Source: JADJVL01 sp046331545 (lineage in GTDB: Bacteria > Acidobacteriota > Holophagae > Holophagales > Holophagaceae). Taken from it: a DNA stretch of 64,000 nucleotides. Made by a program: the position numbers and the translations under genes. The first letter of the stretch is position 1. The number at the start of each line of letters is the position of its first letter. Positions 53,400 to 60,921 of the stretch are shown in pieces. The notes under the pieces were generated by a model. The model was given only the letters and a program-made list of their open reading frames with translations, did not search any database and was not told the DNA's origin. The stretch is from NCBI GenBank assembly GCA_046331545.1, contig JAXLQR010000002.1:62001-126000 (forward strand), given 5' to 3'.

Positions 53400-54050
53400 T
53401 CACCCCGTCCCGCGGCCGCCCGGACCGGATCGGGCCCCGCCCAGGGCCAGGCCGAGGATGGCCGCCAGCGTGTCCATGAGGCGTCGCCGGGACTCGGGGA
53501 AGGCGTCCTGGTCGAAGCTCTGGAAGCTCACGAGGCCGAAGGGCAGGGCGCCGAGGTCCTCCCCCGCGCCCAGGGGAACGCCGTACCACGTGGCGGGGGA
53601 GAGCCCCGTGGCCTGTTCCGCGGCGGTGAGCACCTTCCCGGCCCGTTCCCCCTCCTCCGCCGTGCGGATGTAGAGGGGATGGCCCGCGTCCAGGGCCTGT
53701 TCGGTGAGGCCGCGGGGCTGGTCGTAGCGCCGGGAGGGATGGCGACGGGCGCGGCCGCCCTCGAAGTAGAAGGGGAAGGTCAGCAGGTCGGCCTTCCGGT
53801 CCACCAGGGCGAGGTAGAAGCAGGCGAGGTTGAGCGGCTTGAAGCAGAGGCCGTGCATGGCCTCCGCCAGGGCGGCGGGGCTGTCGCCGGGGCGCAGGCA
53901 GGCGGCCACCGCGCGGACGAGGGCCAGGTCGGCCTCCAGGTGCAGGGCCAGTTCCCGGAGGTCCTCCGCGTCCCGCCGGCGGGCCTGCAGTTCGGCCTCC
54001 AGGGCGGCGAGGCGCGGCGGGGCCTGCTTGCGGGGACGGAAGAAGGGCAT
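53400..54050 (-). CDS. GAF-domain-like protein
   Basis: A 216-residue cytoplasmic protein. A coiled-coil N-terminus (PRLAALEAELQARRRDAEDLRELALHLEADL, in pieces, residues 13-45) leads into a domain with the alpha-beta pattern of GAF sensors: FKPLNLACFYLALVDRKADLLTFPFYFEGG, then GLTEQALDAGHPLYI and SWYG/TWYGVPLGAGEDLGALPFGLVSFQSF. There is no attached kinase or cyclase, so it would act as a separate sensor or be a remnant of one. I chose the ATG at 54050 by where the coiled coil begins. It is divergent from the class I aldolase gene. Confidence 0.68.
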   Translation of the reverse strand: MPFFRPRKQAPPRLAALEAELQARRRDAEDLRELALHLEADLALVRAVAACLRPGDSPAALAEAMHGLCFKPLNLACFYLALVDRKADLLTFPFYFEGGRARRHPSRRYDQPRGLTEQALDAGHPLYIRTAEEGERAGKVLTAAEQATGLSPATWYGVPLGAGEDLGALPFGLVSFQSFDQDAFPESRRRLMDTLAAILGLALGGARSGPGGRGTG

Positions 54051-54175
54051 GGCGGGGCCGATGGTGCACCCAACCGCCCGTTCCCGCGAGGGATTTCCGA
54101 GGGCGCGGCCGCCCCCCTTGTGACCGCCATCCCGCCGCGCTGTGATGGGATCGTTCCCGATCCCCCGGAGGCCCC

Positions 54176-55096
54176 ATGTCCACCCCCCGCGTGAAAGAGA
54201 TCCTGTCCTGGTACGCCTCCGAGAACCCCGGCGTGAAGGCCAACCTGGCACGGCTGATGAACCACGGCCGCCTCGCGGGCACCGGCAAGTTCGTGATCCT
54301 GCCGGTGGACCAGGGCTTCGAGCACGGACCCGCCCGCAGCTTCGCGCCCAACCCGCCGGGCTACGACCCGCGCTACCACGTGGAGCTGGCCGTCGCGTCC
54401 GGCTGCAACGCCTACGCCGCGCCCCTGGGCTTCCTGGAGGCCGTGGCCTCGGACTACGCCGGCGACGTGCCCCTCATCCTCAAGCTCAACAACAGCGACA
54501 GCCTCAGCAAGGGCATCGAGCCCTGCTCCGCCATCACCGGCACCGTGGAGGACGCCCTGCGCCTGGGCTGCGCCGCCATCGGCTACACCATCTACCCGGG
54601 CAGCGACGCGAGGAACGAGCAGTTCGAGGCCCTCCGGGAGCTGATCCTGGACGCGAAGGCCGCGGGCCTGCCCACGGTGGTCTGGTCCTATCCCCGCGGC
54701 TCGGGCCTCAGCAAGGAGGGGGAGACCGCGGTGGACGTGGTGGCCTACGCCGCCCAGATCGCCGCCCAGCTCGGCGCCCACATCATCAAGGTGAAGCCCC
54801 CGAAGGCCCACCTGGAGCAGAAGGAGGCCGCCGCGGCCTTCCAGAAGGCGGGCATCCCCACGGAGACCCTGGCGGACCGCGTGCGGGAGGTGGTGCGCAG
54901 CGCCTTCGGCGGGCGGCGCATCGTGATCTTCAGTGGCGGCGAGGCCAAGGGCACGGAGGAGGTGCTCAAGGAGGTCGCCGAGATCGCGGCGGGGGGCGGG
55001 TTCGGCAGCATCATGGGCCGCAACGCCTTCCAGCGTCCCAAGGCCGAGGCCCTGGCACTGCTGGAGGCGGTCATGGAGATCCACGCGAAGGCGTGA
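54176..55096 (+). CDS. fbaB: Class I fructose-bisphosphate aldolase (FbaB/DhnA type)
   Basis: A 306-residue archaeal/DhnA-type class I aldolase that forms a Schiff base with its substrate. The base-forming lysine is expected in GAHIIKVKPPKAH. Other family blocks are LPVDQGFEHGPARSFAPNPPGYDPRYH, in pieces, VVWSYPRGSGLSKEGE and the phosphate-binding IVIFSGGEAKG and GGFGSIMGRNAFQR. GGAGG lies 4 bases before the ATG. It is unrelated in fold details to the class II enzyme at 45976, so the organism has both. A partial copy of its last codons lies about 120 bases past the stop. Confidence 0.93.
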   Translation: MSTPRVKEILSWYASENPGVKANLARLMNHGRLAGTGKFVILPVDQGFEHGPARSFAPNPPGYDPRYHVELAVASGCNAYAAPLGFLEAVASDYAGDVPLILKLNNSDSLSKGIEPCSAITGTVEDALRLGCAAIGYTIYPGSDARNEQFEALRELILDAKAAGLPTVVWSYPRGSGLSKEGETAVDVVAYAAQIAAQLGAHIIKVKPPKAHLEQKEAAAAFQKAGIPTETLADRVREVVRSAFGGRRIVIFSGGEAKGTEEVLKEVAEIAAGGGFGSIMGRNAFQRPKAEALALLEAVMEIHAKA

Positions 55097-55208
55097 AGCG
55101 CGCCGGCCCATGGACCGGAGGGCCTGCGGCCCCGCCCGCAACACCTCGTGAGTTCCACCCTCCTCGCCGGGCCCCGGCTCCGCCGCGCTCGCGCACGCTC
55201 CGCCACCC

Positions 55209-55236
55209 GGCGGTCGGGCGGATCCACGCCAAGGCG
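55209..55236 (+). repeat. Partial repeat of the fbaB 3' end
   Basis: These 28 bases match 23 of the last 28 coding bases of fbaB (55066-55093) without gaps, and read AVGRIHAKAV followed by a stop, against AVMEIHAKA followed by a stop in the gene. Confidence 0.55.
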
Positions 55237-55266
55237 GTCTGACGCCGCCGGACGGCCGGATCCCGG

Positions 55267-55962
55267 CTAGGCCGGCGCGCCGAAGAGGGCGCCGGCCGCT
55301 GCCGTGAGGCCCATGGCGAGGGCGCCCCAGAAGGTCACCCGGGCGGCGCCCCGGCCTGCGCTGGCTCCTCCCGCACGGGCGGCCACGCCGCCGAGGAGGG
55401 CCAGGAAGAGGAGCGAGGTGGCGGCCACCGCCGGGATGAGCGCCCGGGCGGGAGCCAGGGCGGTGACGGCGAGGGGAAGGGCCGCGCCCACGGCGAAGCT
55501 CGCGGCGCTGGCCAGGGCGGCCTGCACGGGCCGGGCGCTGAGGGCGGTGGAGATGCCCAGCTCGTCGAGGGCGTGGGCGGCCAGGGCGTCGTGGGCCATG
55601 AGCTGTTCGGCCACCTGGCGGGCCAGCGCGGGCTCCAGGCCGCGCCGCTCGTAGATCCCCGCCAGTTCCCGGTGCTCCCCTTCCGCATCCGCCCGCAGCT
55701 CTTCCCGCTCCCGGGCCAGGTCCGCCGTCTCCGTATCGGCCTGGCTGTGGACGGAGACGTACTCGCCCGCGGCCATGGACATCGCCCCGGCCACCAGGCC
55801 GGCGACGCCCGCCACGAGGATGGCGCCCCGGCCGGCGTGGGAGGCCGCCACGCCGAGGAGCAGGCTGGCGGTGGAGACGATGCCGTCGTTGGCCCCCAGC
55901 ACGGCGGCGCGCAGCCAGCCGATGCGGTCCGTGCGATGGCGTTCCGGATGGCGCGGGAGCAT
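55267..55962 (-). CDS. VIT1/CCC1-family iron/manganese transporter
   Basis: A 231-residue membrane protein of the vacuolar iron transporter family. Helices 1-2 contain RAAVLGANDGIVSTASLLLGVA and GLVAGAMSMAAGEYVSV, the metal-site helices with the conserved Asp, Met and Glu. The cytoplasmic Glu-rich metal-binding domain (about 80-140, DTETADLAREREELRADAEGE) and three more helices follow. It would move Fe2+ or Mn2+ out of the cytoplasm. I chose ATG 55962, with a perfect AGGAGG 5 bases upstream, over the upstream ATG at 55986. Confidence 0.9.
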   Translation of the reverse strand: MLPRHPERHRTDRIGWLRAAVLGANDGIVSTASLLLGVAASHAGRGAILVAGVAGLVAGAMSMAAGEYVSVHSQADTETADLAREREELRADAEGEHRELAGIYERRGLEPALARQVAEQLMAHDALAAHALDELGISTALSARPVQAALASAASFAVGAALPLAVTALAPARALIPAVAATSLLFLALLGGVAARAGGASAGRGAARVTFWGALAMGLTAAAGALFGAPA

Positions 55963-56117
55963 GTCGGCCTCCTCGGGGGCGTCCATGGTCGCACCCGCCG
56001 GGGTCCGGGCCGGAGGCGCGCGGGGCCCAGCCGGTCACAATCCCCGGGCCAGCGGGCGCTTTCCTTTCCCGGGGCTTCAGGTAGCATCCCCGCAACGACA
56101 CCTTCGCGAGGCTGCCC

Positions 56118-56579
56118 ATGTTCGCCCGCTCCATCTCCGTGGACGTGAACCCCTTCGGCACCAGCCCGATCCTGAACAAGGAGCAGCTCTGGAAGGGCAT
56201 CGAGGCCAAGGCCCAGGATCCGGTCATCTTCGTGCCGGGCATGGAGTCCAGCCGCATCGTCGAGCGAACGGAGGACGGCTTCGTCCGGGAGGTGGTGGTC
56301 CGGGGCGAGACCTTCCGGGAGCGCATCACCCTGCTCCCGCCGGTGCAGATCCGCTTCGACCGCATCGAGGGCCGCGAGAGCGGCTGGATCACCAACACCC
56401 TGAGCGAGGGGCCCCACGGGCTCCTGCTCACCTACACCCTCGCCATCGGCTTCCCCGGCGTGTGGCCGGGCTCCGAGGAGGAGCAGAAGCTGGGCGGCGT
56501 GCTGGCGGAGAACTACGCCCAGGCCATCGACCTCACGGTGTCCACCATCCGCAAGCTGGTCGCCGACGGGAAGATCTGA
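56118..56579 (+). CDS. AtaL-like (DUF1857) SRPBCC-fold protein
   Basis: A 153-residue protein that matches the AtaL-like/DUF1857 family, a START/SRPBCC-type ligand-binding fold. The visible features are the opening ISVDVNPFGTSPILNKEQLWKGIEAKAQDP, in pieces, the central strands RIVERTEDGFVREVVVRGETFRERI, and the C-terminal helix ENYAQAIDLTVSTIRKLV. Family members sit in hydrophobic-ligand and secondary-metabolite contexts, but their biochemical role is poorly defined. GAGG lies 6 bases before the ATG. It converges on the unknown minus-strand gene that follows. Confidence 0.82.
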   Translation: MFARSISVDVNPFGTSPILNKEQLWKGIEAKAQDPVIFVPGMESSRIVERTEDGFVREVVVRGETFRERITLLPPVQIRFDRIEGRESGWITNTLSEGPHGLLLTYTLAIGFPGVWPGSEEEQKLGGVLAENYAQAIDLTVSTIRKLVADGKI

Positions 56580-56603
56580 GGCCCGCGGAGCCCCGTCCGG
56601 CGC

Positions 56604-57359
56604 TCAGGCGGGACCGAGGGCCAGGGTGTTCGCCGCCCACTCGATCCAGAACTCCGCGGGGGTGTCCTTGGCGTAGTTGAGCTGGTCCAGGGTCTCCTGG
56701 CTGGGCTCGGTGATGCTGAGGACCGGGATCGGCCCGAGCCCGTAGACGCAGGCGCAGGCCATGAACCGCGCGGCGTCCCCGATGGTGACCACCTTGAGCC
56801 GGCCCAGGGAGCGGTCGGCGCAGGCCTGGATCAGCGTCTGGAGGCGGTGGATGTTCCAGGGGCGCGTGACCCGCTCGAAGTCCGCCGGCTCGCCGCGCAG
56901 GACGTATCCGGCGTAGGTCATGGCGAGGCTGGACGTGCGCGGGGGCTCCTCGTCCCAGAACCCGCCCCGGCCCAGGATGAAGTCCGCGTCCTGCCGGTGC
57001 AGCAGGCCCGCGCGCTGCACGGCCTGCCAGATCAGGTGGCCGCCGTGCTCGGTGTCCTCCCAGAACGGGGCGGGCTGCATCAGCGCGCGGTCGTCGGCGA
57101 AGCCCCCCAGGAGCAGGAGGAGGATGGGCCCCTTCTCGGGGAACAGCGTGGGGATGTCGAGGGGGACGAAGTTCCGCCGGTCCTCGGCCCGGTCCCCCCG
57201 GGCGCGCCGCCGCCGCTCCACCGGCGGCGCGGCCTCGTGGGCGACCACGAGCCGGGAGCCCTCCTCGGTGCGCTCCACCCGCAGCCGCCCCTGCTCCAGC
57301 CGGGCGAGGATCTCCGCCGGCCTGAAGGGGGTCGTGTCGTAGGGGGAGGGGTTCGCCAT
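56604..57359 (-). CDS. Conserved-looking protein of unknown function
   Basis: A 251-residue soluble protein that I do not recognise. After a short region rich in charged residues (about 30-65, VERTEEGSRLVVAHEAAPPVERRRRARGDR, in pieces) there is an alpha-beta fold with FVPLDIPTLFPEKGPILLLLLGGFADD, an acidic patch (FWEDTEHGG), FILGRGGFWDEEPP, and CADRSLGRLKVVTIGDAARFMACACVYGLG. The Gly- and hydrophobic-rich strands suggest a nucleotide or cofactor-binding fold, but no known catalytic motif is visible. Its promoter motif TAGACTGG faces the thiolase gene across a 67-base divergent gap. Confidence 0.7.
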   Translation of the reverse strand: MANPSPYDTTPFRPAEILARLEQGRLRVERTEEGSRLVVAHEAAPPVERRRRARGDRAEDRRNFVPLDIPTLFPEKGPILLLLLGGFADDRALMQPAPFWEDTEHGGHLIWQAVQRAGLLHRQDADFILGRGGFWDEEPPRTSSLAMTYAGYVLRGEPADFERVTRPWNIHRLQTLIQACADRSLGRLKVVTIGDAARFMACACVYGLGPIPVLSITEPSQETLDQLNYAKDTPAEFWIEWAANTLALGPA

Positions 57360-57392
57360 GGGCGCCGGGGTGGAAAGGCGGGGGAAGTGCGT

Positions 57393-57400
57393 CCAGTCTA
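57393..57400 (-). promoter_or_regulatory. Candidate -10 element (TAGACTGG)
   Basis: Minus-strand TAGACTGG lies 33 bases before the unknown gene's ATG in the divergent gap with the thiolase gene. It is identical to the element upstream of spoVG. Confidence 0.5.
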
Positions 57401-57426
57401 GCTCCAAGCCCCACCGCGAGGTCCCC

Positions 57427-58611
57427 ATGACCCCCGACATCGTCCTCCTCCCCGGCAAGCGCACGCCCTTCGCCGAGTACAACGGGTCCTTCCGCCACCT
57501 CCGGGCCCAGGACATGGGCGTCCACGCCGCGAAGGGTGCGCTGGAGGCCGCGAAGGTCCCTCCGGAGCGGATCGACCACGTGGTGATGGGCATGGTGCTC
57601 CAGACCACGGCGGACGGCCTCTACGCCGCGCGGCACGTCGGTCTGGGGGCGGGCTGCCCGGTGGCGACGCCGGCGCTGATCGTGAACCGGCTCTGCGGCT
57701 CGGGCCTGGAGGCGATCCAGGAGGCCGCGCGGATGATCCGGCTCGGGGAGGCCTCGGTCGTCCTCGCGGGCGGCATGGAGGCCATGAGCCAGGCCCCCTT
57801 CGTGCTGCGGGGCGACCTGCGCACGGGGCTGCGCCTGGGGGCGGGGAAGCTGGAGGACAGCCTCCTGCAGGGCCTCTACGACACCCAGTGCGGCCTTTTC
57901 ATGGCCCAGACCGCGGAGAACATCGCCCGGGACCGCGGCCTCGGCCGGGAGGCCCAGGACGCCTTCGCCGCCGAGAGCCAGCGCCGGGCCGCGGCAGCCT
58001 GGGAGGCCGGGATCTTCGCCGAGGAGGTGCTGCCCCTCGACGTGGCCCAGGGCCGCAGGACCCTGCGGGTCGAGCGTGACGACCACCTGAAGCCCGGCAC
58101 CACCGTGGACGTGCTCGGGAAGCTCCCGCCCGCCTTCGGCAAGGAGGGCACGGTCACCGGCGGCAACGCCTCCGGCATCGTGGACGGCGCCGCGGCGATG
58201 GTGGTGACCTCGGCGGAGACGGCAACAATGGAGGGCTGGACGCCCCTGGCCCGGGTCGCGGCCTATGCGGCGGTGGGCGTGGAGCCCGCGCGCATGGGGC
58301 TGGGCCCCGTGCCCGCCGCCCGGCAGGCCCTCCAGGCGGCGGGGCTCGGCACCGGGGAGGTGGACCTCGTGGAGGTGAACGAGGCCTTCGCGGCCCAGTG
58401 CCTCGCGGTGATGCACGACCTGGGGCTGGATCCCGCGAAGACGAACGTGCATGGCGGCGCCATCGCCCTGGGCCATCCCCTGGGCGCCAGCGGCGCGCGC
58501 CTCGCCCTGCACCTCGCCTACCGGCTGAGGGCGGAAGGGAAGCGGTGGGGCTTGGCGGCCCTGTGCGTGGGCGGCGGCATGGGTGTGGCGATGGTACTCG
58601 AGCGCTGCTGA
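57427..58611 (+). CDS. Thiolase (acetyl-CoA acetyltransferase family)
   Basis: A 394-residue thiolase. The nucleophile is Cys90 in VNRLCGSGLEAIQEA. The C-terminal active-site groups are the His in NVHGGAIALGHPLGASGAR and the Cys in AALCVGGGMGVAM. It condenses two acetyl-CoA to acetoacetyl-CoA or cleaves 3-ketoacyl-CoA. With no beta-oxidation or PHB genes adjacent, the direction is unknown. Its ATG is preceded by GAGGT. The tRNA-Gln gene lies 54 bases after the stop. Confidence 0.94.
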   Translation: MTPDIVLLPGKRTPFAEYNGSFRHLRAQDMGVHAAKGALEAAKVPPERIDHVVMGMVLQTTADGLYAARHVGLGAGCPVATPALIVNRLCGSGLEAIQEAARMIRLGEASVVLAGGMEAMSQAPFVLRGDLRTGLRLGAGKLEDSLLQGLYDTQCGLFMAQTAENIARDRGLGREAQDAFAAESQRRAAAAWEAGIFAEEVLPLDVAQGRRTLRVERDDHLKPGTTVDVLGKLPPAFGKEGTVTGGNASGIVDGAAAMVVTSAETATMEGWTPLARVAAYAAVGVEPARMGLGPVPAARQALQAAGLGTGEVDLVEVNEAFAAQCLAVMHDLGLDPAKTNVHGGAIALGHPLGASGARLALHLAYRLRAEGKRWGLAALCVGGGMGVAMVLERC

Positions 58612-58626
58612 TCCGCACTCGAAGCC

Positions 58627-58655
58627 TTGGCTGAAACCCGCGCCAGTGCTAGGCT
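58627..58655 (+). promoter_or_regulatory. Promoter of tRNA-Gln
   Basis: TTGGCT (58627-58632), a 17-base spacer, then TAGGCT (58650-58655) ends 10 bases before the mature tRNA. This is the best-spaced promoter in the window. Confidence 0.75.
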
Positions 58656-58665
58656 TGAGGCTCCC

Positions 58666-58740
58666 TGGGGAGTCGCCAAGTGGTAAGGCAGCGGGTTTTG
58701 GTCCCGCCATCCGAGGGTTCGAATCCTTCCTCCCCAACCA
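58666..58740 (+). tRNA. tRNA-Gln (anticodon TTG)
   Basis: A complete cloverleaf with encoded CCA. The acceptor stem is TGGGGAG/CTCCCCA, the discriminator base is A, and the anticodon stem is GCGGG/CCCGC with loop TTTTGGT, giving TTG for CAA codons. The T arm is GAGGG-TTCGAAT-CCTTC with one G-T pair. A hairpin terminator follows. Its 3' end is repeated downstream in both orientations. Confidence 0.95.
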
Positions 58741-58744
58741 AGGC

Positions 58745-58764
58745 ACGGCCCCGCGAGGGGCCGT
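58745..58764 (+). terminator. Terminator after tRNA-Gln
   Basis: A perfect 8-bp stem, ACGGCCCC paired with GGGGCCGT around a GCGA tetraloop, begins 5 bases after the tRNA CCA. Confidence 0.75.
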
Positions 58765-58940
58765 CACTCAAGGGGAGGAAGGATTCGAACGGCAGCGGCG
58801 GCCAGGTAGGGTAAGGGAGGACGCGCGGGAGCGCGGCCGAGTGGTCCCGCAGGGATTCCCGTGGCCTGCCGATGCCGCGACCCGGAGGGAAATCCTTCCT
58901 CCCCAAACAAGCAGCGGCCCCGCAAGGGGCCCGCGCGCCC
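58765..58940. repeat. tRNA-Gln-derived repeat region, no gene
   Basis: Bases 58772-58790 are an exact 19-base inverted copy of the tRNA 3' end (58717-58735). Bases 58891-58931 are a direct copy of the tRNA 3' end plus its terminator (36 of 41 bases identical to 58722-58762). The first 14 bases of the inverted copy and the first 14 of the direct copy form inverted ends around about 105 bases that hold no recognisable gene. The second hairpin (CGGCCCC-GCAA-GGGGCC) may also terminate spoVG transcripts arriving from the other side. Confidence 0.8.
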
Positions 58941-59300
58941 TCAGGGATTCGCCTTCGGCGTGAAGCCGAACTCCTCCACGCCCAGGAGGTCGGGCCGGAT
59001 CACGGACGCTTCGCCGGCCTCCATGCGGCTGATGGCCTTGGCGCCGGTGGCCGATTCATAGGCCAGGAGCACCCGCTGCTCGATGGCCTCCCGGGTCTCG
59101 TTGTTGAGCGGGAAGGCGATGTCCTTGAAGCTGCCGTCCCGCTTGCGCTTGCTCGGCATGGAGACGAAGTAGCCGTCCTCGCCCTCCACCACCCGGAGGT
59201 CGCCCACCAGGAAGCAGTCGTCCAGGACCAGGGAGGCGAAGGCCCGGAGCTTCTCGTCGCCCTCGACCTTGTTGATGCGCACGTCGGTAATGTTCAGCAT
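58941..59300 (-). CDS. spoVG: SpoVG family regulator
   Basis: A 119-residue SpoVG. The family core is complete: NITDVRINKVEGDEKLRAFASLVLDDCFLVGDLRVVEGEDGYFVSMPSKR, in pieces, and KDIAFPLNNETREAIEQRVLLAYE. SpoVG proteins bind DNA and RNA and regulate diverse processes; they were named in Bacillus but also occur outside spore formers. The C-terminal 30 residues are specific to this protein. A TAGACTGG element ends four bases before the ATG, so its mRNA is probably leaderless. It lies 24 bases downstream of pgeF. Confidence 0.95.
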   Translation of the reverse strand: MLNITDVRINKVEGDEKLRAFASLVLDDCFLVGDLRVVEGEDGYFVSMPSKRKRDGSFKDIAFPLNNETREAIEQRVLLAYESATGAKAISRMEAGEASVIRPDLLGVEEFGFTPKANP

Positions 59301-59304
59301 CCGT

Positions 59305-59312
59305 CCAGTCTA
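59305..59312 (-). promoter_or_regulatory. Candidate -10 element (TAGACTGG) for spoVG
   Basis: Minus-strand TAGACTGG lies within the 24-base pgeF-spoVG gap. The hexamer is followed by six bases and then ATG, the same spacing as at dnaG, so transcription would begin at the start codon. Confidence 0.5.
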
Positions 59313-59324
59313 GCGGCACCGCGC

Positions 59325-59987
59325 TCAGGCGATCTCGATCCAGCCCCACTGGCGCTCGGAGCGGTCTCCCCGGCGCCACGACCACAGCAGGTCCGGCTGG
59401 CAGACGGTGCAGAGGGGCAGGGAGCCGTCCCGCGCAGGATCGAGGCCGAGGTCCAGGGCCTGGGCGCGGAGGAAGCCGTGCAGGTCCAGATGCGGCCTCC
59501 CGCGGGGGCCCTCGGCCGCGAGACCCGCGCGCCAGGCCGGATCCTCCCCCGCGGCCGCCACCACCTCGGGGCCGACCTCGAAATGGCAGCGCTGGATGGC
59601 GGGCCCAAGGGCCCAGACCAGGTCGGCGGGGTCACCGCCGAGATCCGCGAAACGGGCCACGCCCCTGCGGAGGATGCCTGGGCCAACGCCGGCCGGGCCG
59701 AGACCCGTGGCGCCCCGCCAGCCGGCATGGAGGGCCGCGACCCAGGGCCCGTCCGGCAGGAACCCGGCCAGGAGGATGGGCACGCAGTCCGCCACCCGCA
59801 CGCCGATGCGCACGCCGGGCTCGCGGGTCCAGATCCCATCGGCCTCCACCGCGCCCCCGGAGGCCTCCACCACGCCGCAGCCGTGGACCTGGCTGAGGCG
59901 CACCGGCGGCAGGGAGGCCGGGTCGTCGCCCTTGGTGGTGAAGCCCCAGCGGAGCGGGAAGGGCGGCGCGACCTGGGGGACGAGCAT
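59325..59987 (-). CDS. pgeF: PgeF/YfiH purine nucleoside phosphorylase (laccase-domain) family
   Basis: A 220-residue multicopper-like (YfiH/LACC1) domain protein. The metal ligands sit in LSQVHGCGV, ADCVPILLAGF and ALHAGWRGA, the three family motifs. Members were first called polyphenol oxidases; later work showed purine nucleoside phosphorylase and adenosine deaminase activity, and editing of mis-incorporated peptidoglycan precursors for PgeF. The start is one base after the UbiA stop, so it belongs to the minus-strand run that begins with the MCE gene. Confidence 0.93.
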   Translation of the reverse strand: MLVPQVAPPFPLRWGFTTKGDDPASLPPVRLSQVHGCGVVEASGGAVEADGIWTREPGVRIGVRVADCVPILLAGFLPDGPWVAALHAGWRGATGLGPAGVGPGILRRGVARFADLGGDPADLVWALGPAIQRCHFEVGPEVVAAAGEDPAWRAGLAAEGPRGRPHLDLHGFLRAQALDLGLDPARDGSLPLCTVCQPDLLWSWRRGDRSERQWGWIEIA

Positions 59988-59988
59988 G

Positions 59989-60921
59989 TCAGCCCCTCGG
60001 CCAGAGGAGGGCCAGCAGGCTGAGATCCGTGATCGCCCAGGCCACCAGGCCGCGGTACATGCCCGCCTCGTGCTGGGCGTCGGTCCACCGCGCCCAGGCC
60101 AGCCGCCAGGGAACCAGCACCAGCAGCCAGGCCGCGAGGGAGCCCGCCAGCCAGAGGGGTTGGCGTCCGTGGATCCAGGCGGCCCGGGCGAAGGCCCCGT
60201 GGGCCAGGGCCAGCGCCGCCAGGGCCATGTCCAGGCTGCGGGGCACGCTCATGCGGATGACCAGGGTCCGGTCGCCCCGGGCCCGGTCCTCGGCCACCTG
60301 GTAGATCTGCGTCATCGGGTAGAGGGCGGCGAAGAGCAGGCCGAAGCCCGCGCAGGCCCAGAGCACGGCGGCGGGCACGGGCCGCCCGGACAGCGCCCAT
60401 CCGGCCAGGGGCGTGAGGAAGCCGAAGCCGAGGCAGTTGATGAGCAGGTCCCAGCCGGCCCGGGCCTTGAGGCGCACCGGCGGCACGCTGTAGAGCACGC
60501 TCATCACCACGCAGCCGAGCACGGTCCAGAAGAAGAGGCCTCCGGAGGGACCGATCCTGAAGAAGGGCAGGGCGGCGGCGAGGCTGGCCGCGAGGAGCAG
60601 AACGCTGAAGGCCAGCAGGTGGCGGGGCGGCTTGGGCGGCGCCTTCAGGTAGCCGATGTCCCCCTCGTCGTTGTCGAAGGCGCTGTTGATGGCCAACGTC
60701 CCGCCGTTGAGCAGCGCCACGAAGGCGAACCAGCCGAGCAGGGTCCAGGGCCACGCGCCCGGCGCGAAGGCCCCCAGGCCCGAGGCCCACAGGGCGCCCA
60801 GGAGCAGGTGGGCGGTCATGATGGGCCATTCCATCGGCCGCAGATGGAGCAGGTAGGCCAGCGCCTCCCGGCCCAGGAGCTTCTCGAAGGCGGCGCGGAG
60901 GGCGAAGGGGGCGCCGCTCAT
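59989..60921 (-). CDS. UbiA-family prenyltransferase
   Basis: A 310-residue integral membrane prenyltransferase with about eight or nine helices. The first Asp-rich motif is NSAFDNDEGD (Asn79, Asp83, Asp88) and the second is YQVAEDRARGDRT; together they bind the Mg-diphosphate of the prenyl donor. UbiA enzymes attach a prenyl chain to quinone, heme or lipid precursors. In a futalosine-type menaquinone maker (mqnC is in this window) MqnP is such an enzyme. That assignment is possible but not shown by sequence. It overlaps the quinone oxidoreductase stop (ATGA). Confidence 0.88.
   Translation of the reverse strand: MSGAPFALRAAFEKLLGREALAYLLHLRPMEWPIMTAHLLLGALWASGLGAFAPGAWPWTLLGWFAFVALLNGGTLAINSAFDNDEGDIGYLKAPPKPPRHLLAFSVLLLAASLAAALPFFRIGPSGGLFFWTVLGCVVMSVLYSVPPVRLKARAGWDLLINCLGFGFLTPLAGWALSGRPVPAAVLWACAGFGLLFAALYPMTQIYQVAEDRARGDRTLVIRMSVPRSLDMALAALALAHGAFARAAWIHGRQPLWLAGSLAAWLLVLVPWRLAWARWTDAQHEAGMYRGLVAWAITDLSLLALLWPRG

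Noticed and set aside
58819..58895. Possible second (class II-like) tRNA with the D-arm-like block GCGGCCGAGTGGT
   Set aside because: No acceptor or T-arm pairing can be formed with the flanks, and the inverted tRNA-end copy lacks a matching T-stem 5' strand.
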